From assembly GCA_945831805.1 (NCBI GenBank), contig CAMADY010000016.1, positions 1-39,344 of the forward strand: a stretch of DNA of 39,344 nt, given 5' to 3'. The DNA comes from an uncultured Prevotellaceae bacterium. Its GTDB lineage: Bacteria; Bacteroidota; Bacteroidia; Bacteroidales; Bacteroidaceae. The stretch's first letter is position 1; every line of letters starts with the position of its first letter. This document shows positions 7,325-14,420 of the stretch, piece by piece. The translations under genes and the position numbers were made by a program. The notes under the pieces were generated by a model. It did not search any database, was not told the DNA's origin, and saw nothing but the letters and a program-made list of their open reading frames with translations.

Positions 7325-7909
7325 TTAACTGCTCAGGCTCTCCTTCAGCACCGACTCTACGTTCTCCAGCTTTGTCAGTTCGCTGAGTTTCTCCGTTACC
7401 TCACCGGCATTGTTGACGATTCGCGTGAGGTGTGCGGAGCTGTCGCAGATGGCTTTCATCATTATTTTCTTCTCCTCTTCGTTAAGCGGCGTGTTGTCAT
7501 CGTCGAGCAACTGCGCAAAGCCGTAAATCTGATTCAAAGGAGTGCGTATCTCGTGGGAGAGGTTTTTCAGGAACACCGACTTCAGCTTAGACTCACGTTC
7601 GGCATACTCCCGGGCTTCCTCCGCTTCATTGTTCGCCTTCATCAAAGCATTGCTCTTACGTTCGAGCAGCATCACATGCTTGCGGTTGCGCTCCCTGATA
7701 CCCCACATGAAGAATATCATGACGACGCTGAGGATGATGACGGAAGAAAGGAAATTGACGTTTGAGCGTATCTGCAGCAACTCGTTCTCGGCCTGCAGCG
7801 ACTCTATCGTTTTTACAGCGTCAGCCATTGTCTCCACCTGCAACGTGTCAGCAAGTGAAGGCAACACCCCTAAGAGCACAAACGACAATATCATCATAAA
7901 CCTAACCAA
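7325..7909 (-). CDS. Membrane HisKA-domain protein without ATPase domain
   Basis: 194 residues. It has a signal peptide (residues 1-20, cleavage after S-L-A), a short periplasmic stretch, a TM helix at about 53-70, a coiled coil (75-112) and a kinase dimerisation/phosphoacceptor domain. The H-box reads F-L-K-N-L-S-H-E-I-R-T-P-L-N with H119 as phosphoacceptor. The protein ends about 75 residues later, and no N, G1 or G2 boxes of a HATPase domain follow in any frame before the next gene at 7244. It could be a truncated hybrid kinase, or a phosphoacceptor served in trans by another kinase. No response regulator is adjacent. Confidence 0.8.
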   Translation of the reverse strand: MVRFMMILSFVLLGVLPSLADTLQVETMADAVKTIESLQAENELLQIRSNVNFLSSVIILSVVMIFFMWGIRERNRKHVMLLERKSNALMKANNEAEEAREYAERESKLKSVFLKNLSHEIRTPLNQIYGFAQLLDDDNTPLNEEEKKIMMKAICDSSAHLTRIVNNAGEVTEKLSELTKLENVESVLKESLSS

Positions 7910-7984
7910 GGCCCGTTATTAAGATTTACTGTTGTGAGTTTAATAACAACGTTTCTTTACAATGCCGAGTTTTATCTCAATTAA

Positions 7985-8027
7985 GAAAATCGCAAAACTC
8001 TAACATCATTAGAACTTTGCGATTTTC
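7985..8027 (-). terminator. Terminator downstream of tRNA-Gln
   Basis: A 12-bp stem GAAAATCGCAAA / TTTGCGATTTTC (7985-7996 and 8016-8027), with an inner five-pair stem, lies 14 bases after the 3' end of the tRNA. The U-rich arm allows Rho-independent termination. It is symmetrical enough to act both ways. Confidence 0.75.
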
Positions 8028-8040
8028 ATAGCATTACTTG

Positions 8041-8111
8041 TTGTCGTACGCGGATTCGAACCACGACAAACAGAACCAAAACCTGTTGTGCTACCATTAC
8101 ACCATACGACA
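8041..8111 (-). tRNA. tRNA-Gln (anticodon TTG)
   Basis: Seventy-one bases fold as a full cloverleaf. The acceptor stem is TGTCGTA/TACGACA, the D-arm carries AATGGTA, and the anticodon stem ACAGG/TCTGT has loop TTTTGGT (anticodon TTG, Gln). The T-arm is CGTGG-TTCGAAT-CCGCG, and the discriminator base is A. CCA is not encoded. Confidence 0.95.
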
Positions 8112-8112
8112 G

Positions 8113-8164
8113 AGCCTTACCCCTACCCTTTCACGCAGAAAGGGGGATTTGATCCCACGGGGCT
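8113..8164 (-). other. Structured leader between promoter and tRNA-Gln
   Basis: Between the promoter and the tRNA the minus strand can form a branched structure. Outer pairing is AGCC/GGCT (8161-8164 with 8113-8116). One arm is CCCTTTC/GAAAGGG (8126-8132 with 8138-8144) and a second is a short GGAT/ATCC hairpin. It could be a processing signal in the pre-tRNA. No known RNA family was recognised. Confidence 0.4.
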
Positions 8165-8199
8165 TTAAATGACAAACTGCTCATGGCAATTTGCGATTG

Positions 8200-8231
8200 C
8201 AAAATTACAATAAAAATTTGAATTGACCAAA
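8200..8231 (-). promoter_or_regulatory. Promoter of tRNA-Gln
   Basis: TTTG (8228-8231), a 20-base spacer and TAATTTTG (8200-8207) on the minus strand match the Bacteroidetes consensus. It lies about 90 bases before the tRNA, giving a leader of roughly 80 bases. Confidence 0.75.
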
Positions 8232-8267
8232 TATTTACGTAATATTTTATCTTTTTCTTTATAGAAA

Positions 8268-9566
8268 TTACTTAACCGTTATGAGGAAGTACTTCTTCTT
8301 GCCCTGCTGAGCGAGGAGATACTTGCCGTCGAGGAGGTCTGACTCTGCGAGTGGCTGGTTGGCATCAGCGAGCTTGTCCTTGTTGATGGAAACGCCACCG
8401 CCCTGTGTGAGCTTACGCATCTCGCCCTTCGACGCAAAGCACTGAGCGTCAGCAGTCAAGACGTCAGCGAGAGGCTTGCCGATAACGTCTGCCTTGTTAA
8501 CCGTGAAGTGCGGTACGCCGGCGAAGACGTCGAGGAGAGTCTGCTCGTCAAGCTTGAGGAGCGACTCCTTCGTTGACTTGCCGAAGAGGATGTTTGAAGC
8601 CTCCTTCGCCATGTCGAGATCCTCCTGCGAGTGTACCATTACGGTAACCTCGTCAGCAAGACGCTTCTGTAGTGTACGGCGACCTGGATCCTGACGGTGC
8701 TCCTCGATGAGCGCGTCGATGACGTCCTTCTCCAGTGACGTGAAGATCTTGATGTACTTCTCTGCCTCCTCGTCTGATACGTTGAGCCAGAACTGATAGA
8801 ACTGGTATGGGGAGGTGCGGTTGCGGTCGAGCCAGATGTTGCCGGACTCGGTCTTGCCGAACTTCTTGCCGTCAGACTTCGTGATGAGCGGACAGGTGAG
8901 GGCGTATGCCTCCTTGTCGTTGCCGAGGGTGCGACGGATAAGCTCCGTACCCGTTGTCATGTTGCCCCACTGGTCGTTGCCGCCGAGCTGCATCTTACAG
9001 TTCTTTGCCTCGTAGAGGTGGAGGAAATCGTAGCCCTGGAGAAGCTGGTATGTGAACTCAGTGAAAGAGAGTCCATCACGTGCAGTACCGTTGAGACGCT
9101 GCTGTACGGAGTCCTTTGCCATCATGTAGTTCACGGTGATGTGCTTACCTACGGTACGAGCGAAGTCAAGGAATGTAAAGTCCTTCATCCAGTCGTAGTT
9201 GTTGACCATCTCGGCAGCGTTAGGTCCCTCAGCCTCGAAGTCGAGGAACTTGGCAACCTGTGCCTTGATGCACTCCTGATTGTGGTAAAGAGTCTCTGCA
9301 TCGAGGAGGTTACGCTCCTGTGACTTTCCTGAAGGGTCACCGATCATGCCTGTAGCACCACCGACGAGGATGATAGGCTTGTGGCCGCAGCGCTGCAGAT
9401 GGCGCAGCATCATGATGCCGCAGAGGTGTCCGATGTGGAGGGAGTCTGCTGTTGGGTCTGTGCCGAGGTATGCCGTAACCATCTCCTTCTGGAGGAGTTC
9501 TTCAGCACCTGGCATTATCTGCGCGAGCATGCCGCGCCATTTGAGTTCTTCTACGAAGTTCTTCAT
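8268..9566 (-). CDS. tyrS: Tyrosyl-tRNA synthetase
   Basis: 432 residues, normal for bacterial TyrS. It is a class I synthetase with H-I-G-H at residues 44-47. The tyrosine-binding D-Q-W-G-N lies at about 198-202, and the KMSKS-equivalent K-F-G-K-T at 235-239. An S4-like RNA-binding domain forms the last 60 or so residues. It charges tRNA-Tyr in the cytoplasm. It is the last gene of the DUF4271-hemD-rnpA-yidD-tyrS run, followed by the separately promoted tRNA-Gln. No tyrosine T-box or other leader was seen. Confidence 0.97.
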   Translation of the reverse strand: MKNFVEELKWRGMLAQIMPGAEELLQKEMVTAYLGTDPTADSLHIGHLCGIMMLRHLQRCGHKPIILVGGATGMIGDPSGKSQERNLLDAETLYHNQECIKAQVAKFLDFEAEGPNAAEMVNNYDWMKDFTFLDFARTVGKHITVNYMMAKDSVQQRLNGTARDGLSFTEFTYQLLQGYDFLHLYEAKNCKMQLGGNDQWGNMTTGTELIRRTLGNDKEAYALTCPLITKSDGKKFGKTESGNIWLDRNRTSPYQFYQFWLNVSDEEAEKYIKIFTSLEKDVIDALIEEHRQDPGRRTLQKRLADEVTVMVHSQEDLDMAKEASNILFGKSTKESLLKLDEQTLLDVFAGVPHFTVNKADVIGKPLADVLTADAQCFASKGEMRKLTQGGGVSINKDKLADANQPLAESDLLDGKYLLAQQGKKKYFLITVK

Positions 9567-9611
9567 ATCTTATAGTTTTTACTTATTACGTTTTTACTTT
9601 CGCCCAGCGAG

Positions 9612-9833
9612 TCACGGAACAGGATCGTAACCCGAACCGCCCCATGGATGGCATCTCAGTATTCGCCTGACGGCGAGCCATAAGCCCTTGAACGGCCCAT
9701 GCTTCAGGATTGCCTCCTTCGCATACTGCGAGCATGTCGGCGTAAAGCGGCATGCGGGTGGCGTGAAGGGGCTGATGCACGTCTGGTAGAAGGCAATGGG
9801 TGCGAGTAGGAGTATGGTCAGTAGCTTACGCAT
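9612..9833 (-). CDS. yidD: Membrane protein insertion efficiency factor YidD
   Basis: 73 residues with the diagnostic [11 protein letters not shown] (28-38), an H-G-P-F-K-G turn, and [14 protein letters not shown] at the end. An N-terminal amphipathic/hydrophobic stretch suggests attachment to the inner membrane, where YidD assists YidC-dependent insertion. It follows rnpA, as in many bacteria. The 51-base gap to rnpA is filled by CACCCGCCACCCAT-type repeats. Translation likely depends on the A/C-rich leader, since no Shine-Dalgarno sequence is visible. Confidence 0.95.
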   Translation of the reverse strand: MRKLLTILLLAPIAFYQTCISPFTPPACRFTPTCSQYAKEAILKHGPFKGLWLAVRRILRCHPWGGSGYDPVP

Positions 9834-9835
9834 TG

Positions 9836-9882
9836 GGTGGTGAGTGATGGGTGATGGGTGGCGGGTGATGGGTGGCGGTTAC
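9836..9882 (-). repeat. CACCCGCCACCCAT low-complexity spacer before yidD
   Basis: In the yidD sense, irregular tandem copies of CCACCCATCACCCG fill the rnpA-yidD gap up to the yidD ATG. This is one of several G-poor A/C-rich spacers in the window. Confidence 0.6.
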
Positions 9883-9884
9883 TA

Positions 9885-10331
9885 TTATTCGCCTACCTCT
9901 GTCCTTAACTTCTCGCCTACTTCTGTTTTTAACTTCTCGCCTACTTCTGTTTTTAACTTTTCGCTGATGCGTGTGAGTAGGTTCTGCACCTTTGCCGTCA
10001 CCACGGATGATGGGTAGTGCTTGTTGTCAAGCCAGATGACAGCGAGAGAAGCACGCTGCCCATCGGGCAAGGCGAGCAACTGGCGGTTGGTGCGGTATGC
10101 CTCGCGAATCTGCCGCTTGACCCTGTTGCGATCCACGGCATGCTTGAAGCAGCGCTTCGGCACGGAGATGAGCAGTTGCGTCTCCGGCGTAAGTGCCGTG
10201 GAGGCCTCTTCCGTCATAAAGACGACACGCAGTGGGTATGCCGCAATGGACTTGCTGCACCCCGGCTCGAAGAGCTTATCTATGAGATAGCGGCTGCAGA
10301 GCCTCTGCGATTTAGGGAATCTGTTATTCAT
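9885..10331 (-). CDS. rnpA: Ribonuclease P protein component
   Basis: 148 residues. The conserved RNR region R-N-R-V-K-R-Q-I-R-E-A-Y-R lies at 68-80. The N-terminal F-P-K-S-Q-R-L-C-S-R starts the P-protein fold. It binds RNase P RNA and precursor tRNA in 5' maturation. The C-terminus is odd: residues 124-147 are three near-perfect copies of the octapeptide E-K-L-K-T-E-V-G, encoded by a 24-base tandem repeat at 9889-9960. This extends the protein beyond the usual 110-130 residues. The gene lies between hemD and yidD in a conserved run. Confidence 0.95.
   Translation of the reverse strand: MNNRFPKSQRLCSRYLIDKLFEPGCSKSIAAYPLRVVFMTEEASTALTPETQLLISVPKRCFKHAVDRNRVKRQIREAYRTNRQLLALPDGQRASLAVIWLDNKHYPSSVVTAKVQNLLTRISEKLKTEVGEKLKTEVGEKLRTEVGE
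9889..9960. repeat. Three-copy 24-bp tandem repeat inside rnpA
   Basis: Units 9889-9912, 9913-9936 and 9937-9960 each begin TCGCCTAC(C/T)TCTGT and are nearly identical. The 24-base period keeps the frame and encodes the repeated octapeptide at the RnpA C-terminus. Confidence 0.9.
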
Positions 10332-10367
10332 CTTCCGTATTGAAGAATTCCTTGTTCGATGTGTATG

Positions 10368-11123
10368 TTACTCATCTTCTTCCTCCTCCTGAAGGAAGTG
10401 GCGGAGCGCTCCGGTCATTGAAGGGTAGCGCTCTGATGGTGCTTCGAGGTCGAGGGTCAGTCCAGCATCCTTCACCGCCTTTGCTGTAGAAGGTCCGAAG
10501 GTGGCTATCTTCAGGTCGCCAGGCTTCATGTCCGGGAAGTTCTCTGTCAGTGCCTTGATGCCGGCAGGCGAGAAGAATATCGCCATGTCGTAGTCGAAGT
10601 TCTTCTTCTCCTCCTCGGTGAAGTCGTTGCTGACGGTGCGGTACATGACGCACTCCGCATGGTTGAGGTTCTTCGAGTCGAGGAGCTTTGTGATGGAGTC
10701 ACTCGCCACGTCGCTCAGCGGAACGAGGTATTTCTCCGTCTTGTGCTTTACCATTGATGGCAGCAGGTCGTTTATCTTGCCCGTCTCGCCGAAGAATATC
10801 TTGCGCTTACGGTAAGGGGCGTATTTCTGGATATAGTGCGCTATGGTCTCTGTGACGCAGAAATACTTTGTCGTCTCAGGCATGGTGATGCGCATCTCCT
10901 TTGCCAATTGGAAGAAATGATCTATAGAATGCCTTGACGTAAAGACTATTGCAGTGTAGTCGGAAATGTTGATTTTCTGCTTGCGGAACTCCTGCTGGGA
11001 GATTCCTTCCACCTTGATGAAAGGTCTGAAAACCATTTCTACTTCGAAGTCTCTTGCGATATCATAATAAGGAGACTTGTCATTTGAGGGTTTTGGCTGT
11101 GACACCAGAATCTTTTTAATCAT
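10368..11123 (-). CDS. hemD: Uroporphyrinogen-III synthase family protein
   Basis: 251 residues with the two-lobed HemD pattern: I-K-K-I-L-V-S-Q-P-K-P at the N-terminus, Y-T-A-I-V-F-T-S-R-H-S-I around 78-90, and A-I-F-F-S-P-A-G-I-K-A-L with A-T-F-G-P-S-T-A-K-A-V in the second lobe. The enzyme closes hydroxymethylbilane to uroporphyrinogen III in tetrapyrrole synthesis. No other hem gene is nearby. The start is 10 bases after the DUF4271 stop, so the two are cotranscribed. A possible internal promoter (-7 box 11213-11220) lies within that upstream gene. The acidic tail (E-E-E-E-D-E) has no known role. Confidence 0.85.
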   Translation of the reverse strand: MIKKILVSQPKPSNDKSPYYDIARDFEVEMVFRPFIKVEGISQQEFRKQKINISDYTAIVFTSRHSIDHFFQLAKEMRITMPETTKYFCVTETIAHYIQKYAPYRKRKIFFGETGKINDLLPSMVKHKTEKYLVPLSDVASDSITKLLDSKNLNHAECVMYRTVSNDFTEEEKKNFDYDMAIFFSPAGIKALTENFPDMKPGDLKIATFGPSTAKAVKDAGLTLDLEAPSERYPSMTGALRHFLQEEEEDE

Positions 11124-11133
11124 CTGTTTCTTC

Positions 11134-11904
11134 CTAAATATTTATCTTCAAAAAGTGCACTATAGCATACAATCCACCTGTCAAAATAACGAGGGGTACT
11201 GCTTCGAGGGTGCAAAGGTACAAAAAAAACTGTAAAAAACGACCGTTTTTCTTAAAAAAGATGCAGTAAACCTTATAAAAACGTAATAATAATGTGGAAA
11301 TAACGATAAAAAGCACACTGCGAAGCACATTTTCGGGGTTCAACTGCCCATAAATGCCCAACAGCATAATGGGCAATAGCACAGCCCCCTGCGTTGCCGT
11401 GAGGAATACTCTCGACAGACCCATGAGGTGGCGCTGCTGCTTCGTAAAGAATACGGGGTGTACGATGAGGTACAGCAGTTCCATTATGGCATAGTATGCT
11501 GCGAAGCATGACGTGAAGACGCCCATCATAGGATAGACATCGAGCGAGTACGACGTACCGAAATACTCACGCGAGAGCATGAAGGTGCATACGCCGAGGA
11601 TGATGACACCCTGCACCCAGAAGTATATCTGATACTGCACCTCCTTCATGGTTTCGCGCATCTCTATGGAGTTCTCGCGAGGGGTGCGCAAGAGGTTTCT
11701 GCCGTGGAAGCATACGAAGCGCCACGAACGCGTCAGCGTAAGGATGGAAACAAGGAGGAGCAGAAGTGCTCCAACGGCTACGTAGTCATCACTGATGACG
11801 CTATAGTCTGTCGGTACTCCTGCTTCTCCCAACCTTATGGGCGACACGCCTTCATGATAGAACGGCGTATGCTTTACGTATGATTCCTGGAATAAGGTGT
11901 CCAT
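11134..11904 (-). CDS. DUF4271 membrane protein
   Basis: 256 residues. After about 45 soluble N-terminal residues there are five or six hydrophobic helices, roughly at 45-60, 97-113, 127-150, 170-190, 195-212 and 228-250. Size, topology and position directly upstream of hemD match the DUF4271 family of Bacteroidetes, whose function is not known. It is an inner-membrane protein. It heads the hemD-rnpA-yidD-tyrS run, and its ATG follows an A/C-rich AAACCACC-type leader. Cotranscription with a heme gene hints at, but does not show, a link to tetrapyrroles. Confidence 0.8.
   Translation of the reverse strand: MDTLFQESYVKHTPFYHEGVSPIRLGEAGVPTDYSVISDDYVAVGALLLLLVSILTLTRSWRFVCFHGRNLLRTPRENSIEMRETMKEVQYQIYFWVQGVIILGVCTFMLSREYFGTSYSLDVYPMMGVFTSCFAAYYAIMELLYLIVHPVFFTKQQRHLMGLSRVFLTATQGAVLLPIMLLGIYGQLNPENVLRSVLFIVISTLLLRFYKVYCIFFKKNGRFLQFFLYLCTLEAVPLVILTGGLYAIVHFLKINI
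11213..11220 (-). promoter_or_regulatory. Possible internal promoter (-7 box) for hemD
   Basis: TACCTTTG on the minus strand, a perfect -7 element, lies inside the 3' end of the DUF4271 gene and 90 bases before the hemD start. The -33 position is weak (TCG in place of TTG), so activity is uncertain. Confidence 0.35.
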
Positions 11905-12030
11905 CGTTTTGGTGGTTTAGTTTTTTTAGCGGCTTGGTGGTTTAGTTGTGTGGTCTATCGGTACTGTGGCTTTGCATTATATCCAAATATCCAAGCAACA
12001 AAACCTCAAAACAACTAAACCACAAAACAA
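11905..12030. repeat. metK-DUF4271 gap filled with AAACCACC/AACTAAACC repeats
   Basis: The 126-base gap holds two low-complexity blocks. At 12000-12030 the plus strand reads CAAAACAACTAAACCAC-like units that abut the metK stop codon. At 11905-11950 similar units lie in the opposite orientation and lead into the DUF4271 ATG. No clear promoter or terminator is seen between them. Confidence 0.55.
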
Positions 12031-13317
12031 CTAAACGAACGCTGCCTTGAACTTATCGACCATATCGAGCTTCTCCCATGTGAAGAGCTCTACCTGCATG
12101 GTCTTCACGTGCGGCTCGTTGTACATGGAGCGGAACGTCTTTTCCACAACCTTGTACTGGCGACCCATGTGTCCATAGGCTGCCGTCTCAAGGTATATTG
12201 GCTGGCGCAGCTTCAGCGTGCGTTCGATAGCCTTCGGACGGAAGTCGAAGAGGGTCTTCAGCTTTGCTGCTATCTCACCGTCGGTCATGTTGACGTTTGC
12301 CTTGCCGTAGGTGTTTACATATACGCTGACAGGCTCTGCCACGCCGATGGCGTAAGAAAGCTGTACGAGGCACTCGTCTGCCACGCCGGCAGCAACGAGG
12401 TTCTTAGCTACATAGCGCGCTGCGTATGCTGCTGAACGGTCAACCTTTGAAGGGTCCTTGCCAGAGAACGCACCACCGCCATGTGCACCCTTGCCACCAT
12501 AGGTGTCAACGATAATCTTACGGCCTGTGAGACCGGTGTCACCGTGAGGTCCGCCGATGACGAACTTGCCTGTTGGGTTTACGAAATACTTGATATCGTC
12601 GTTGAAGAGAGCGAGCATCTTCTCCTCCTTCAGCTGCGACTTAACGCGTGGGATGAGGATATTGATGACGTCCTCGCGGATCTTTGCGAGCATCTCCTCG
12701 TCAGCCTCAAGCTGTGTCTTCGTGTCTGTTGGCTTCACGAAATCGTCGTGCTGGGTAGAGACAACGATGGTGTCGATGCGCTGCGGAACGCCCTCGTCGC
12801 TGTACTCTATCGTAACCTGCGACTTGGAATCCGGACGCAGATAGGTCATCTGCTTTCCCTCGCGGCGGATATCAGCGAGAGTCTTCATCAAGAGGTGTGC
12901 AAGATCCAGAGAGACAGGTATATAGCGGTCTGTCTCGTTGGTAGCATAACCGAACATCATACCCTGGTCGCCGGCACCCTGGTTGTCCTCTTCTTCGCGA
13001 GAGACACCACGGTTGATGTCCTGGCTCTGCTCGTGAATGGCAGAGAGGATACCGCAGGAGTTGCCGTCAAACTGATACTCCGACTTGGTATAGCCGATCT
13101 TGTTGATTGTGTTACGTGCGATGGTCTGCAGATCGACGTAAGCCTGTGAGCTTACCTCGCCCATGAGAACCACCTGACCAGTGGTACAGAAAGACTCGAT
13201 GGCGCAGTGTGACTTGTCGTCATAGGCAAGGAACTGGTCGAGCAGTGCGTCACTGATCTGGTCGGACACCTTGTCTGGGTGTCCCTCAGATACTGATTCT
13301 GAAGTGAATAGGAACAT
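12031..13317 (-). CDS. metK: S-adenosylmethionine synthetase
   Basis: 428 residues. It makes S-adenosylmethionine from ATP and methionine in the cytoplasm. Signatures: [11 protein letters not shown] near residue 10, [11 protein letters not shown] around 120 (ATP-binding), and the glycine-rich [15 protein letters not shown] near 275-290 (phosphate-binding loop). It is somewhat longer than the E. coli enzyme of about 384 residues; the extra length is internal, around residues 160-240, as in other Bacteroidetes. The rpsO terminator stands between rpsO and metK. The 75-base AT-rich upstream stretch shows no SAM riboswitch that I could recognise. Confidence 0.97.
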   Translation of the reverse strand: MFLFTSESVSEGHPDKVSDQISDALLDQFLAYDDKSHCAIESFCTTGQVVLMGEVSSQAYVDLQTIARNTINKIGYTKSEYQFDGNSCGILSAIHEQSQDINRGVSREEEDNQGAGDQGMMFGYATNETDRYIPVSLDLAHLLMKTLADIRREGKQMTYLRPDSKSQVTIEYSDEGVPQRIDTIVVSTQHDDFVKPTDTKTQLEADEEMLAKIREDVINILIPRVKSQLKEEKMLALFNDDIKYFVNPTGKFVIGGPHGDTGLTGRKIIVDTYGGKGAHGGGAFSGKDPSKVDRSAAYAARYVAKNLVAAGVADECLVQLSYAIGVAEPVSVYVNTYGKANVNMTDGEIAAKLKTLFDFRPKAIERTLKLRQPIYLETAAYGHMGRQYKVVEKTFRSMYNEPHVKTMQVELFTWEKLDMVDKFKAAFV

Positions 13318-13385
13318 AATTTTTAATTAGTAATTAATAATGTAATTAATAATTGCAGACAGTTACCACTCCTGCATTTTTTCGT

Positions 13386-13462
13386 CTAGCCGTCAACCGG
13401 TAAACCATAAAACCGATAAACCGCCAAACCGTCTAACCGCAAAACCGCAAAACCGCAAAAAC
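13386..13462. repeat. AAACCG-type low-complexity repeats between rpsO and metK
   Basis: The plus strand reads irregular 8-10 base units of the form AAACCGNNA (for example CCGCAAAACCGCAAAACCGC). They follow the rpsO terminator. This is the same class of A/C-rich filler as at 4541-4612, 11905-12030, 21217-21258 and 22920-22990. Confidence 0.6.
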
Positions 13463-13501
13463 AAAATCCCGCAAAAGCTTCTGAAGTGCTCATGCGGGAT
13501 T
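13463..13501 (-). terminator. Rho-independent terminator of rpsO
   Basis: Minus-strand stem AATCCCGCA / TGCGGGATT (13493-13501 with 13465-13473), extended by an inner AGC-TTC/GAA-GCT pairing, and followed by TTTGTTTTT. It lies about 55 bases after the rpsO stop. Confidence 0.85.
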
Positions 13502-13555
13502 GTTGTTTCGTTACCTTGTAAGATACACAATGTATCGACTACGATACAAAAAGTA

Positions 13556-13825
13556 TTACTTACGGAGACCGAGAGCCTTAACGATGGCACGGTAGCGGGT
13601 GATGTCACGCTCGTAGAGGTAGTCGAGGAGTGCACGACGCTTACCAACAAGCTGAGTCAGTGAACGAGCTGTCTTGTAGTCCTTGTGGTTCTTCTTAAGG
13701 TGCTCGGTGAGGTGCTTGATGCGGAAAGAGAAAAGTGCAATCTGGCTCTCTGCTGAACCTGTGTTTGTTGCTGACTTACCGTACTCTGCGAAGATCTCTG
13801 TCTTCTTTGCTGAATCTAAATACAT
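13556..13825 (-). CDS. rpsO: 30S ribosomal protein S15
   Basis: 89 residues, the standard S15 length. It shows the rRNA-binding signatures G-S-A-E-S-Q-I-A-L-F-S-F-R-I (residues 22-35), L-T-E-H-L-K-K-N-H-K-D-Y and R-S-L-T-Q-L-V-G-K-R-R-A-L-L-D-Y-L. S15 binds 16S rRNA early in assembly of the 30S platform. It has its own promoter (-7 box 13954-13961) and terminator, so it is monocistronic. A 128-base leader lies between promoter and start, a place where S15 autoregulation often acts, but no structure was identified with confidence. Confidence 0.98.
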   Translation of the reverse strand: MYLDSAKKTEIFAEYGKSATNTGSAESQIALFSFRIKHLTEHLKKNHKDYKTARSLTQLVGKRRALLDYLYERDITRYRAIVKALGLRK

Positions 13826-13953
13826 AGTTTTGTTTGGTGTGATTGTTGAGTGTTAAACTATTACATCCTTCTGATGCGTATGCAGCCTAATCACAACGGT
13901 CTGCACGACATCATTGAATGCAGCCTGTGAACATCTTTTTCACAAAGCGGGTG

Positions 13954-13982
13954 CAAAGGTACTGCTTTTTTCTGAATTACAA
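13954..13982 (-). promoter_or_regulatory. Promoter of rpsO
   Basis: TACCTTTG (13954-13961) on the minus strand, with TTG (13980-13982) 18 bases upstream, slightly short of the usual 19-21 bases. It lies about 128 bases before the rpsO ATG. Confidence 0.65.
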
Positions 13983-14045
13983 AAGGATAAAGGTACAAAA
14001 GAATGTAAATATTAAAGTTTTTTAACTAAAATCAATCACGCCTCG

Positions 14046-14076
14046 TTGCATATTACAGTTTTTATTTGTACCTTTG
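14046..14076 (+). promoter_or_regulatory. Bacteroidetes promoter facing the GH28 fragment
   Basis: TTG (14046-14048), exactly 20 bases, then TACCTTTG (14069-14076). The first in-frame ATG (14087) is only 10 bases after the -7 box, which would leave almost no 5' leader. Confidence 0.65.
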
Positions 14077-14086
14077 TGGCAAACGT

Positions 14087-14380
14087 ATGGAGGGCAATCC
14101 TATACGCAACGTATTCATCAGCAACCTCACGGTGCAGTATCTCGGTGGGCTAACGATGAAGGACTACGAGGAGCAGAGGGGCAGAAACACATTCTTCTCC
14201 TCACGCAACGAGAATACCTATCCGGAGCCTTCAGCCCACGGCATACAGCCTGCATGGGGATGGTCGCTACAGCACATCGAAGGCATAGAGTTCCGCAACA
14301 TCAAGATGACACTGATGACACCCGACGAGCGTCCGCAACTTTTCCAAAAAGACGTAAAGAATCTGGTAATGAAACCATGA
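14087..14380 (+). pseudogene. C-terminal fragment of a GH28 polygalacturonase-like gene
   Basis: 97 codons from ATG 14087 to TGA. The translation shows the end of the GH28 right-handed beta-helix. N-V-F-I-S-N-L-T-V-Q-Y-L-G-G is one coil, Y-P-E-P-S-A-H-G-I-Q-P-A-W-G-W-S-L-Q-H the conserved late loop, and a final coil contains D-E-R-P-Q-L. The catalytic N-terminal three quarters (the Asp residues and the H-G motif) are absent, so it cannot be an active hydrolase. It is convergent with mutL (41-base gap) and starts against a perfect promoter. It is most simply a deletion relic, though the open frame may still be expressed. Confidence 0.65.
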
Positions 14381-14420
14381 TGCCCCGCAATCTGTCTTAT
14401 CCTGAAATAAATAGACACAT

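Noticed and set aside
8112..8170. Second tRNA gene next to tRNA-Gln
   Set aside because: A T-arm-like GGGATTTGATCCC stretch is present on the plus strand, but no acceptor, D-arm or anticodon arm can be built around it.
12481..13149. Plus-strand open frame opposite metK
   Set aside because: Same reason: complete overlap with a well-supported gene and no start context or family match.
13318..13390. SAM riboswitch ahead of metK
   Set aside because: The 75-base leader is AT-rich TAATTAATAA repeats without the conserved cores or pairing of known SAM riboswitches.
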